A stretch of DNA of 64,000 bases from Phragmitibacter sp965284365 (GTDB lineage Bacteria; Verrucomicrobiota; Verrucomicrobiia; Verrucomicrobiales; Verrucomicrobiaceae), in NCBI GenBank assembly GCA_965284365.1, contig OZ260079.1, positions 5,084,001 through 5,148,000 of the forward strand, in the 5' to 3' direction. The position numbers and the translations under genes are program-made. Shown in pieces: positions 17,598 to 26,865 of this stretch (positions are counted from its first letter, which is position 1; each line of letters opens with the position of its first letter). The notes beneath the pieces were generated by a model. The model saw nothing but the letters and a program-made list of their open reading frames with translations. It did not search any database and was not told the DNA's origin.

Positions 17598-17828
17598 ATG
17601 AAGCGATTTGCCAAACGATCCCTCCTCCTGCTGAGTCTGGCCGGAACCAGTCTCACCTTCACCCAGTGCACTCATGTAAAACCCTGGGAGAAAGAAACGC
17701 TCGCGGACTACACGATGCGACCTGACCGCGATCCGGCCGATCTGGCGCTGACAGAACACTTGTACTTTTCTCGCGAGGCTGCCTCTGGCGGACGCAGCGT
17801 CGGCGGCGGGGGCTGCGGTTGTAACTGA
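17598..17828 (+). CDS. DUF4266 small lipoprotein
   Basis: A 76-residue product with a leader ending in TQC, so likely a lipoprotein. The mature peptide follows the DUF4266 pattern: VKPWEKETLADYTM, a charged middle, HLYFSREAASGG, and a glycine-cysteine tail ending GGGGCGCN. Known: DUF4266 genes accompany DUF3570 and apbE. Inference: the two terminal cysteines may bind metal, be oxidised, or be covalently modified. It starts 38 bases after apbE, on the same strand and presumably in one transcript. Confidence 0.85.
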   Translation: MKRFAKRSLLLLSLAGTSLTFTQCTHVKPWEKETLADYTMRPDRDPADLALTEHLYFSREAASGGRSVGGGGCGCN

Positions 17829-17860
17829 CTGATCCGCCGCAGTGCCACAAGCAGTGCGAT

Positions 17861-19048
17861 CTAGCCGAGCTTTACGCAATTTGCCATCGGACTAATGCCA
17901 AGCGCGGAAATGACGACTGGCTTTCCGCTGCCATCATCTTCCTCGTCTTTCCGCTGTTCCGGCTTGGGCTTCCGGCGGCGATAAATAGGTTCTTCCTGAA
18001 GAATGCGATCTTCGATCAGCGGCTTCACGCCCGATTCTTCCTTCGGTTCTGCTTCGGTGAAAGGAACCTGCTTCTTGTAGGTAGAAAGACGTTCGGCCAA
18101 TTCCTTCTGGAGTTTTGCGCGATCTTCGGGCTCCTGGAGTTTTGACTTGTCCGCGTCAAACATCACCATGGCTTTGAGTTGGGTCTGCACTGCTTCGCCA
18201 TACTTGCCATTGCGTGCCAGGGCCGCTGCAAGCGTGTCCATGACCTGATAATCCTTGGGGTCGATTTTTTCCAGAGAGCTGCGTGCATACTCCACCGCAG
18301 CTTCACCATCGTGATATGTGTTGTCCGGACAGACGGAGAGGAACCAGGCAAGGTCGTTGCGCGCCCAGGGATCTTCAGACTTGGCGGCACGCCGATACCA
18401 GGCTTCCGCTCTGCGATAGTCCAGCGGAACCCCTTTCCCGATATAATACATGTACGCGAGATGGGTCATGCCTTTGACGAGGCCATTCTGAGCAGAGCGG
18501 AGATACCAGACGGCACTTTCACGGGTGTTACGAGGAACGCCTACCCCATTCTCCAGCTTCCAGGCGTAGATGGCCTGGGATGGCGCATAGTCCTGATGGG
18601 CGGCCTGTAACAGCCACTTTAGCGACTCGGTTTCGTCCTTTTCGATCCCGACTCCCATGTCGTAACACTCGGAGACGTATTGCTGCGCACGGGGATATCC
18701 ATACTGGGCAGCTTTACGGAACCACTCGAAAGCTTTCTTGTCGTCTTTGGCCGTGCCAACCCCATCACGGCAGAACTCCCCGGCGGCAGTCATGGCAGGC
18801 AAATGTTGCTGGGCAGCCGCTTTGTTGATCCATTCCACGGCCTTGGAGACATCTTTTTCCGCCCCCTGATCTCCGCGGAAATAGCGTGCACCTAACTCAA
18901 ACTGAGCATCGGCGTTTCCTTGTTTGGCCAGGCTCTCCAGTTGGGAGAAACTGACATCATCCGAGCGGTCGGATTCCTGAGCTGCGGCTGGTTGAAGGGT
19001 CAACGCCGCGACGGCAGCCAGTAGAAGCAAGCACCGTAAATAGGACAT
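17861..19048 (-). CDS. Sel1-repeat (TPR-like) exported protein
   Basis: 395 residues from the ATG at 19048, which directly precedes a signal peptide (LLLLAAVAALTLQPAAAQ); the longer frame to 19108 is rejected. At least six Sel1-like repeats of about 36 residues follow, of the form GNADAQFELGARYFRGDQ, with YDMGVG and NGVGVP at repeat ends. The C-terminal third is charged and low-complexity. Known: Sel1 repeats form alpha-helical solenoids for protein-protein contacts in the cell envelope. It converges with the DUF4266 gene across 32 bases. Confidence 0.85.
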   Translation of the reverse strand: MSYLRCLLLLAAVAALTLQPAAAQESDRSDDVSFSQLESLAKQGNADAQFELGARYFRGDQGAEKDVSKAVEWINKAAAQQHLPAMTAAGEFCRDGVGTAKDDKKAFEWFRKAAQYGYPRAQQYVSECYDMGVGIEKDETESLKWLLQAAHQDYAPSQAIYAWKLENGVGVPRNTRESAVWYLRSAQNGLVKGMTHLAYMYYIGKGVPLDYRRAEAWYRRAAKSEDPWARNDLAWFLSVCPDNTYHDGEAAVEYARSSLEKIDPKDYQVMDTLAAALARNGKYGEAVQTQLKAMVMFDADKSKLQEPEDRAKLQKELAERLSTYKKQVPFTEAEPKEESGVKPLIEDRILQEEPIYRRRKPKPEQRKDEEDDGSGKPVVISALGISPMANCVKLG

Positions 19049-19263
19049 GGGGCAAAACATAACGTGAAAGAATACGTCCGGCAATGAGAGAACGTTAGCA
19101 CTTTTCATTCCGACTCAGGCTGAGATACTTCCAAATCAAACGCACATGCCACGATTGCCCCGTCGGGCAGGCCTTGCGAGGACACAAAAGCAGATACGGT
19201 GATGAAATGCGTTCTGGCCGTGCGTAGTCCCCGACCCTCCTTCCCTGCGTCTCCATCACTGCC

Positions 19264-20572
19264 ATGCGTTTCCTGCCCTCGTCCCCCGCCTTTTTGCTTG
19301 CTTTCCTATTTTGTAATCCCTGTGTCGGGGCCAAAGAGTGGCCGGTGGCGGACGTGCCAGCCTTCGATGCAGCAGTAAAAGCAGCCCAACCGGGAGACGC
19401 CATTGTTTTGGCCGACGGCGAATGGCGGGATGCCCAACTGCGCTTCGTGGGGACTGGCACGGATGCTAAACCGATCACGCTACGCGCCAAGACGCCGGGG
19501 GCGCTGAAGCTCACGGGCTCCTCAAGTTTGAGAATCGCTGGCAGGTATCTGACAGTGGACGGGCTTTGGTTTATAGATCCCGCTCCGGCTCAAGGCGATG
19601 TCATCGAATTCCGCTTGGATTCCAAACTGGTCAGCCAAAACTGTCGGCTCACCAACACGAGTGTCGTAGCCGGGGTGAAGGATCCCGAAGGACCGAGGAA
19701 GTGTCACTGGATCTCTCTATATGGCTCGAACCATCAGGTGGATCATTGCCTTGTCCAAAACAAGACTACTGAGGGCGCTACCATGGTTGTTTGGCTGGGG
19801 GATGAATCCACGGGGAGTCATCGCATCACGGAGAACTTTTTCGGTCCTCGGTCGCCCTTGGGCCGCAACGGCGGCGAGACCATCCGCGTGGGAGATAGCA
19901 AGACTTCCATGATGAAAGGCAGAGTGCGTTCTGGAGAGGAATTGGTTCGAGCGCTGCGACGGTGAGGCGGAGTGCATTTCCAACAAATCTTGTGGGAACA
20001 TTTATCGCGACAATGTCTTCTCTGCGGTGGCCGGAACTCTTACTCTAAGGCATGGTAACGGGTGCCTCGTGGAAGGCAATCAGTTCTTTGGTCAAGAAGC
20101 TAAGGGAACAGGTGGCATCCGTATCATTGGAGAAGATCATATTGTTCGGCGCAATTACCTCTCGGGGCTGACGGGAGACGAAATCCGCAGTACGATCACC
20201 TTCATGCTGGGCATCCCAGACTCTCCTTTGAACGGCTATTTCCAGGTGAAGCGCGCCTTGGTTGAGGAAAACACCATTGTGGACTGCAAACATCCTTTCA
20301 ACATTGGATTCCCCGGTAAAAAAAGCGCAAAATTGCCGCCGATGGAGACGGTCATTCGTGGAAACATGGTCAAGTCACCCAAAGCCACAATTGTGGAACA
20401 CGCCTCGATGCTGGACGGCGTGAGTTGGCAGGATAACACCTTTCTCGGCAAAGAACTGGGCATCGCTGAAGTGCCTGGCATTGCTCAAGCCGAACCGAAG
20501 ATTGAGAAGCGGGACCTTCCCAAATGGCGCTCTGATGTCGGCCCCACCTGGTGGCAGGAAGCGTCGCGCTAG
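19264..20572 (+). pseudogene. PL6-family polysaccharide lyase (alginate lyase/chondroitinase B type), frameshifted
   Basis: Frame 1 from 19264 encodes a signal peptide and the first half of a PL6 beta-helix (PLGRNGGETIRVGDSKTSM), then runs into a stop near 19965. Reading frame 2 from about 19940 continues the same protein (RNWFERCDGEAEC, then SCGNIYRDN and LRHGNGC) to 20572. One extra base in the run around 19931-19941 would join them. Known: in PL6 the catalytic Lys lies in SNKS and the Arg in LRHG; both are in the second part, so the shift removes the active site. It may be a real inactivation or a sequencing error. About 434 residues if repaired, normal length. Confidence 0.85.
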
Positions 20573-20723
20573 TTTGCCTGCTTCATTCAAGCCAGCGCTC
20601 TCCACACGTTGGTCTGGCATTCGGCAATTCATACACGCGATGAATGGAGGACACTCTTGATCGCGTTCTTTTTGTCCGGCATTTCTTGCATTCACCACGC
20701 CTCTGTCTTTTTTGCTCCTGCCC

Positions 20724-23700
20724 ATGCTTCTCCATCTAGTATCCCATCCGCTCCTTCGCACACGTGCCCTGACATGGGCGGTGGCTTTTGCCCTCGCCCT
20801 GTGGTCTTGTGCTGCCTCCGCGCAGGCCGCATCCGCGCAACTGTTCAACGGCAAGAACCTTGAGGGCTGGGAAGGTGAAACGACCAAGGTCTGGCGAGTG
20901 GAGGAAGGCGCTATCGTGGGTGGGACCATGGAAGGCAATCCGCAGAATGAATTTCTGGTATGGAACAAGCCTGTAAAGAACTTCATTCTGAAGCTGGAGT
21001 ACAAGCTGACCGGCACCGAGGGATTTGTGAATGGCGGTGTGCAGTTCCGCAGCAAACGGATCACTGATCCGCCCAACGAGATGATCGGATATCAGGCGGA
21101 CATTGGGGCTGGCTATTCCGGCTGCCTCTATGATGAGTCACGCCGTAAGAAGATGCTGGTCACCGCAGACAAGGATCTGATCACCAATCTGGAAAAGCCG
21201 GGAGACTGGAACCAATACGAAGTCCGCGCTGAAGGGGCACGCATCCGCATTTTCCTCAACGGTAAGATGACCGCAGACTACGCGGAACGGGAGTCCGGCA
21301 TCGAGCAGGATGGATTCATTGCGCTGCAAATCCACGGCAAGTGCAAAGCCGAGATTGCCTTCCGGAACATCAGCCTGGAGACGCTGCCCAAGGATCTGGT
21401 GCCGACGGAGGCAGAAATTTTGAATCGTTTCGGAGACACTCCTAACCAGGCTGCGGCGCCAACCCCCTGGCCTCAAGGCAAATTTGAAGTTCGCGCGGAC
21501 GACACCTTTGTTTACGCAGGGCAGGAGAATCTGGTGCGGGAACAGAAGAACGGCGCGCTGGAGTCACAACTCTTGATGGCATACAGTACGGAGAAGCCTC
21601 GCTTCCGATCCATGGCATGGGAGGGCGACACGGTTTATGAACAGTGGCGGGACCTGAATTTCGGCGATTGGGCCAGCCAGCTGAAGGCAGTGGGTGCCAC
21701 TGTTGTGATCGCGCAGTTTGGTCAGGTGGAGGCCTTCGATGGGAAGAATCGTCTGGCCGAATTCACCTCTGCCTATCACCGGTTGTTGGATCAGTTTTCC
21801 ACCCGGACGCCGCGCCTCGTCTTGTTGTCGCCCATGCCATTTGAAAAGCCTTTGGCGCCACTTGCTCCCAACTTGCTGGAGCGCAATGAAGACGTGCGCG
21901 CCTACGCACAGGCGGTGCGGGATATCGCCAAACATCGCGGCGCCATTTATGTTGATCTGTTCACTCCTCTCTCCGAACGCAAAGTCGGTCCCCGCCTCAC
22001 GGACGACGGGTTGCATCTCAATGCCGAAGGACTGCGTGTTGTGGCGAAAATCATCACTGAGCAACTCGGTGCGGCGGCTTCTTCGCGCGAAACCAAAGCG
22101 GATTTGCTGGCGGCAATTCAGGAAAAGAACCGTCTCTGGTTTGACTGCTGGAGGCCGGCGAACTGGTCCTTTGTTTATGGTGACCGGGTGACGCAGCTCT
22201 TTGGAAAAGCCGGTGGCAACGAACCTCCCCTCCAAGCTGCTTTCGAGAAGCACAAACCCATTATTGCGGCGATCGATGCCCGCATCCACGCACTTGCTGC
22301 AGGCCAGGAAGCCGAACCTATTAAATCCCTCCCGCCACCCGAACCACCCGCTGGCGAAGTCCTGACTGCGGAAGCTGAACTGGCAGGCTTCACTCTGGCC
22401 AACGGCTACGAGGCCAACCTCTTTGCAGATGAAAAGAACGGCGTAGCCAAACCCGTGCAGTTCACCTGGGACGAACGCGGTCGCCTCTGGGTGGCATGTT
22501 CCCCGACTTACCCCCATACTCTCGCGGGAGTGAAACCGGGTGACTTCATCCTGATCCTCGAAGACACCGATGGCGACGGCCGCGCTGACAAGTCCATTCG
22601 TTACGCGGAAGGCCTGACCATGGTGCAGGGTGTGGAACTGGGCGATGGCGGCCTCTATGTCTGCGACTTCGACCAGATTATCCATCTGCGTGATACTGAC
22701 GGCGACGGCAAAGCCGATGAAAAGAAAGTGGTCTTCTCGGGCTTCGGCATTGGAGATACTCATCAGCTCGCCAATTCGATCACCCATGGCCCGGACGGCA
22801 GCCTGTGGTTCTCTCAAGGGTTACATGCGTTTTCACGTGTCGAAACTCCATGGGGCTTGGCTCGCCTGGACAAAGCCGGGGTCTGGCGTTGGAACTCCCA
22901 AACACAAAAGCTGGAAGCCTTTTTTAACGGCGGCAAAGCCGGACACAACTGCTGGGGCGTGGCGTTCGACGACTATGGCCAAGTGTTCCACAAAAGTGGT
23001 GACCGGCCCGATGGTTATTACACCGTGCCCGGGATGGTCGATCTTCCGAACCCGGATGAATACCACCCTATCGGATCGCTATTCTATACCACCCCAAAAA
23101 CAACAGGCCTCGAGATCATCGGCACGAAAGGCCTGCCTCAGGACATTCAGGGCATGGTGCTCATCCCGGGCTATTTCGGCAGCGTGGTGGAATTGCATCG
23201 TTTGCTGGACGACGGTTCAGGCTTCCGCAGCGAGCAGTTGCCCAAGCTGCTGAAGTCTTCGTCCAATGCCTTTCGCCCTGTGGATGCGAGTGTCGGTCCG
23301 GATGGCGCCATGTATCTGGCCGACTGGTTCAATCCCGTGATTGGGCACTATCAGGCGAGTTACGCGGATCCCCTCCGTGACCGCGTCCACGGCCGCATCT
23401 GGCGTATCTCCGCGAAGGGATTCCCGCGCGTGAAACAGCCGGAACTGGCCTCCATGAAAGCGCCTGAGTTGCTGGAGCAACTCCGCTCTCCCGAACGTTG
23501 GACACGCTACCAGGCAAAGCGCCTGCTCTTTGACATGGAAGCCGATCAGGTGACCTCTGCGGCGGACGCCTGGGTGGCTAAACTCGATCCCAAGGACAAA
23601 GACTACGAACGTCTACTTCTGGAAGTGACAGGCGTGTTTCAGGCGCACGAGGCGCCGCGTCCTGAGTTACTGAAGAAGCTCTTGTCCGCCAAGGATGGCC

Positions 23701-24416
23701 GGGTCCGCGCTTACGGCACTCGAGTGGTCGGTTATTGGGCCGATCGGCTGCCAGATGCCTTGACCTTGTTGAGCAAGTCCGCGCAGGATGCATTTCCTCG
23801 CGTCCGTCTTGAGGCCGTGGTGGCCTCGAGTCATATCCCAAGTGCCGCTGCTGCGGAAACTGCGGTCCAGGTGGTGGATTCAGCGAGGGACAAGTTCATC
23901 GACTATGCGCTGAAACAAACCGTGCGCAGCCTGGAGAAACATTGGAAACCGGCGCTGGCGGCCAATCAATTGGCGCGGGGTGGCAGCGCTGCTCAACTGG
24001 CCTACCTCAAAGAACGCGCTGGCGCAGTGGAAAAGCCGCCGCACCCCGGCAAAGCTGTATACGATGCGCTATGCCTGAACTGCCACCAACCGGACGGCAA
24101 GGGTTTGCCTGGTGTCTATCCCCCGCTCACCCAAAGCGAATGGGTGGCCGGTGAAACCAAACCGCTGATCCGCATCCTCCTCCATGGACTTATGGGTCCC
24201 ATCACGGTCAAAGGCCAGGTCTATGGCACGGCTAACCCCCTGCCCATGCCACCGATGGGCCTGAGCGACCAACAAACCGCTGACGTGCTGAGCTACATCC
24301 GCGGTGAAACCTTTGGGCACAACTTCAGCACCGTAAAGCCAGACGAAGTGAAGGCCGTGCGGGATGCCGACACCGCCCGAACAACATTCTGGACGGCGGA
24401 CGACCTCAAGAAATAG
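20724..24416 (+). CDS. secreted fusion: DUF1080, SGNH hydrolase, beta-propeller dehydrogenase, cytochrome c
   Basis: About 1230 residues from the ATG at 20724, just ahead of a signal peptide. Order: a 3-keto-disaccharide hydrolase (DUF1080) domain at 40-220 (LKLEYKLTGTEGFVNGGVQF), an SGNH/GDSL-like lipase-esterase region at 235-480 with DDGLHLNAEG holding the catalytic Asp-His, a PVC-type six-bladed propeller at 550-900 (GDGGLYVCDFDQIIHLRDT, GPDGAMYLADWF), a HEAT-like helical stretch, and a cytochrome c domain with CLNCH near 1112 and a Met ligand in PMPPMGLS. Inference: binds and degrades a modified polysaccharide and oxidises a sugar, passing electrons to haem. It directly follows the PL6 lyase, supporting a polysaccharide role. 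Confidence 0.88.
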   Translation: MLLHLVSHPLLRTRALTWAVAFALALWSCAASAQAASAQLFNGKNLEGWEGETTKVWRVEEGAIVGGTMEGNPQNEFLVWNKPVKNFILKLEYKLTGTEGFVNGGVQFRSKRITDPPNEMIGYQADIGAGYSGCLYDESRRKKMLVTADKDLITNLEKPGDWNQYEVRAEGARIRIFLNGKMTADYAERESGIEQDGFIALQIHGKCKAEIAFRNISLETLPKDLVPTEAEILNRFGDTPNQAAAPTPWPQGKFEVRADDTFVYAGQENLVREQKNGALESQLLMAYSTEKPRFRSMAWEGDTVYEQWRDLNFGDWASQLKAVGATVVIAQFGQVEAFDGKNRLAEFTSAYHRLLDQFSTRTPRLVLLSPMPFEKPLAPLAPNLLERNEDVRAYAQAVRDIAKHRGAIYVDLFTPLSERKVGPRLTDDGLHLNAEGLRVVAKIITEQLGAAASSRETKADLLAAIQEKNRLWFDCWRPANWSFVYGDRVTQLFGKAGGNEPPLQAAFEKHKPIIAAIDARIHALAAGQEAEPIKSLPPPEPPAGEVLTAEAELAGFTLANGYEANLFADEKNGVAKPVQFTWDERGRLWVACSPTYPHTLAGVKPGDFILILEDTDGDGRADKSIRYAEGLTMVQGVELGDGGLYVCDFDQIIHLRDTDGDGKADEKKVVFSGFGIGDTHQLANSITHGPDGSLWFSQGLHAFSRVETPWGLARLDKAGVWRWNSQTQKLEAFFNGGKAGHNCWGVAFDDYGQVFHKSGDRPDGYYTVPGMVDLPNPDEYHPIGSLFYTTPKTTGLEIIGTKGLPQDIQGMVLIPGYFGSVVELHRLLDDGSGFRSEQLPKLLKSSSNAFRPVDASVGPDGAMYLADWFNPVIGHYQASYADPLRDRVHGRIWRISAKGFPRVKQPELASMKAPELLEQLRSPERWTRYQAKRLLFDMEADQVTSAADAWVAKLDPKDKDYERLLLEVTGVFQAHEAPRPELLKKLLSAKDGRVRAYGTRVVGYWADRLPDALTLLSKSAQDAFPRVRLEAVVASSHIPSAAAAETAVQVVDSARDKFIDYALKQTVRSLEKHWKPALAANQLARGGSAAQLAYLKERAGAVEKPPHPGKAVYDALCLNCHQPDGKGLPGVYPPLTQSEWVAGETKPLIRILLHGLMGPITVKGQVYGTANPLPMPPMGLSDQQTADVLSYIRGETFGHNFSTVKPDEVKAVRDADTARTTFWTADDLKK

Positions 24417-24599
24417 CCCACTGATCTGAGATAAGATCCGAATCAAGCTAGGTGTGACTTAGATTGTGGCTTTGTGTCGCTTTATGCCCACATCCGTAGG
24501 TCTTGGATCCAAAAATTCATTCATCGCCGGCACGTAAGCGCTTCCAACTCCACTCGTTGAGCGGCCACGAGCTGCCACACGCACCCTAAAAGTTAACAT

Positions 24600-24660
24600 T
24601 TTTATTATAATTATAATGGTAATTACTTTAATTATGGGTTATATATGGATGTTTTCCTGT
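24600..24660 (+). promoter_or_regulatory. AT-rich upstream region of the redB-kinase operon
   Basis: A run of about 50 bases with almost no G or C, including TTATAATTATAATGG and GGTTATATATGG, contrasts sharply with its GC-rich surroundings and lies just before the first gene of the operon. It contains several TATAAT-like candidates for a -10 box but no unambiguous -35 partner, so the exact promoter is not assigned. Confidence 0.4.
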
Positions 24661-24670
24661 CGCGTATCGC

Positions 24671-25339
24671 ATGCAACCTCCTGTCGTTGGCGCAAAAACC
24701 ACTGTCCGCGCTTCGTCCTCACGGATGAAGATGGCTGCATTGGTCAGTTGTTGGCTGGCACTGGTGCTGGCTGGATCGGGTTTGCTTCTGGGATACGCCG
24801 GCAGTTCCGGTCAGAGTGGTTCACCTTCGGAAAAATGGCCAGAGACCAACGTGATCACTTTAGACCCTGTCAGGCCGACCTTGGTCATGTTTATTCATCC
24901 CCGCTGTCCGTGTTCGCGTGCCAGCATAGGCGAACTGGACCAACTTATAGCGCGGAGTCAGGGCAAACTAAAGACCCAAGTGCTCTTTATTCGCCCCGAG
25001 GGCACTGAAGAAGGCTGGGAAAGGACGGACCTCTGGACTCAGGCCAAAGCCATCCCCGGTATTGAGTTAGTTTCCGATATTGATGGCAAAGAGGCCCGGC
25101 GGTTTCAGATTGAGACATCGGGCCAGACACTTCTCTACAGCGCGGATGGCACCCTACTTTTTCAGGGCGGTATCACGAAGGCGAGAGGACACTATGGGGA
25201 CAATGATGGCCTCACTGCACTCATCGAATTGGCTGGCAGCCAAGGGAGCACAGGCAAACCTAAAACCCCTGTCTTCGGCTGTGAACTATTTGAGACTGGA
25301 ACTCGTTGTCAACAACCTGACAAACTATGCACGCCATAG
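24671..25339 (+). CDS. RedB-like thioredoxin-fold membrane protein
   Basis: A 222-residue protein with one N-terminal membrane anchor (LVSCWLALVLAGSGLLLGY); an ATG at 24725 gives a cleaner anchor and is the alternative start. The outer domain is thioredoxin-like, with HPRCPCSRASIGEL at 77-90: a CPC motif in place of CxxC, the hallmark of the poorly characterised RedB group. The C-terminus (FGCELF) contains another family-conserved Cys. Known: function unproven. It overlaps the histidine kinase gene by 13 bases, so the two are translationally coupled, suggesting a redox signal feeding the kinase. Confidence 0.75.
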   Translation: MQPPVVGAKTTVRASSSRMKMAALVSCWLALVLAGSGLLLGYAGSSGQSGSPSEKWPETNVITLDPVRPTLVMFIHPRCPCSRASIGELDQLIARSQGKLKTQVLFIRPEGTEEGWERTDLWTQAKAIPGIELVSDIDGKEARRFQIETSGQTLLYSADGTLLFQGGITKARGHYGDNDGLTALIELAGSQGSTGKPKTPVFGCELFETGTRCQQPDKLCTP

Positions 25340-26862
25340 TTCATCCACAAAATTATCGGGCTGTGGGAGTAGACGCGAGGGCAACGGAGATTTTCCGTCA
25401 GTCCCTCAACGAAATTCATAAGCGCACGGACCACCTGATCGCTTATCTCATGTTTTTCCAATGGGTAGCGGGCATTGCCGCCGCCAAATGGATTTCCCCA
25501 AACACCTGGATCGGCGCTTCGAGCAAGACGCACATACACATGTGGGCCGCCGTTTTTCTCGGCGGGGCGATCACGAGTCTGCCGATCATACTCGCCTGGA
25601 AAAGACCTGGAACCATTCTCTCCCGGCACATCATTGCCGTGGGACAGACCCTTACCTCGGCTCTATTGATTCATTTAACGGGTGGACGTATTGAAACTCA
25701 CTTCCATGTGTTCGGCTCCCTCGCGATCCTGGCGTTCTATCGCGATGGACGCGTTCTCTTGACGGCGACTTTCATTGTGGCCGCCGATCACTTTGCACGT
25801 GGACTCTTTTGGCCACAGTCGGTTTTTGGCACACTTTCAGCCAGTTCCTGGCGTTGGCTGGAGCATGCGGGATGGGTCTTGTTCGAAGTCACGTTTTTGA
25901 TGATTTCGATCCGGCAAAGCAAGGGGGATATGTGGGAAGTCGCCCTGCGTCGTGCCAATCTGGAAAACACAAATAGCGAGATCGAAAGACTGGTGGAAGA
26001 GCGCACCGCCGAACTCAAATCCGCTCACCAACAACTCGTGCAAAACTCACGCCATGCCGGCATGGCGGAGGTCGCCACAAACGTGCTCCACAATGTCGGC
26101 AATGTGCTCAACAGCGTAAATGTCTCAGCAGAAGCCGTAGCGGAAAAAGTGCGGAACTTCCGTATCGAAAATCTGCGTAACGTCGCCAACATGATCAAAG
26201 AACATTCGGACGACCTCCCTGCCTTTCTCACGCACGATCCGAGAGGTCAGAAATTGCCGTCATATCTGGTGAAGCTCTCAGAAAGTTTGGCCCAGCCCCA
26301 ACAAGGGATACTGACCGAAGTCAATTCGCTGCGCGGTAATATCGAGCACATCAAGGAAGTCGTGAAGATGCAGCAGAGCTACGCACGCCGCGCCGGTGTG
26401 ATGGAAATGCTCTCCCCGACGGATCTGGTCGAAGATGCCATCCGCATTAATAGCGCAGCCTTGGAGCGTCACTCGGTCAGTCTGGTTCGCAAATATGAAG
26501 AAGTGCCTGAACTGCTCACTGATCGTCACCAGGTGATGCAAATCCTGGTGAACCTGCTTAGCAATGCGAAGTACGCCTTGGACGACGGCAATGTCGAGCG
26601 CGTCATCATCGTAAGAGTGCGCAATAGCGACGGAGGCGGTGTCACCATTGATGTCAGCGATACTGGAGTTGGCATTTCTCAAGAAAACCTCACGCGTATC
26701 TTTGAGCACGGCTTCACAACCAAGAAAGACGGACATGGCTTTGGCCTCCATAGCGGCGCATTGGCGGCAAATGAGCTTGGTGGAAAACTCACCGCATACA
26801 GCGATGGCCCCGGTAAGGGCGCCACCTTCTCACTCAATCTCCCGGCCTCGAACACGCATTAA
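25327..26862 (+). CDS. membrane sensor histidine kinase
   Basis: A 511-residue kinase. Residues 37-195 form about six membrane helices with conserved histidines (HFHVFG at 125-130, ADHFARG at 153-159, FWPQSV), then a coiled coil (EIERLVEERTAEL), then a dimerisation region whose phosphoacceptor is probably His255 in VLHNVGNVLNSVN. The ATPase domain has LVNLLSNAKYAL, SDTGVGIS and DGHGFGLHSGAL. Known: the HNVGN variant of the H-box is common in kinases that lack a linked receiver. Its likely partner is the hybrid kinase starting three bases later. Signal unknown; the histidine-rich membrane part might hold a metal or haem. Confidence 0.88.
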   Translation: MHAIVHPQNYRAVGVDARATEIFRQSLNEIHKRTDHLIAYLMFFQWVAGIAAAKWISPNTWIGASSKTHIHMWAAVFLGGAITSLPIILAWKRPGTILSRHIIAVGQTLTSALLIHLTGGRIETHFHVFGSLAILAFYRDGRVLLTATFIVAADHFARGLFWPQSVFGTLSASSWRWLEHAGWVLFEVTFLMISIRQSKGDMWEVALRRANLENTNSEIERLVEERTAELKSAHQQLVQNSRHAGMAEVATNVLHNVGNVLNSVNVSAEAVAEKVRNFRIENLRNVANMIKEHSDDLPAFLTHDPRGQKLPSYLVKLSESLAQPQQGILTEVNSLRGNIEHIKEVVKMQQSYARRAGVMEMLSPTDLVEDAIRINSAALERHSVSLVRKYEEVPELLTDRHQVMQILVNLLSNAKYALDDGNVERVIIVRVRNSDGGGVTIDVSDTGVGISQENLTRIFEHGFTTKKDGHGFGLHSGALAANELGGKLTAYSDGPGKGATFSLNLPASNTH

Positions 26863-26865
26863 TTC

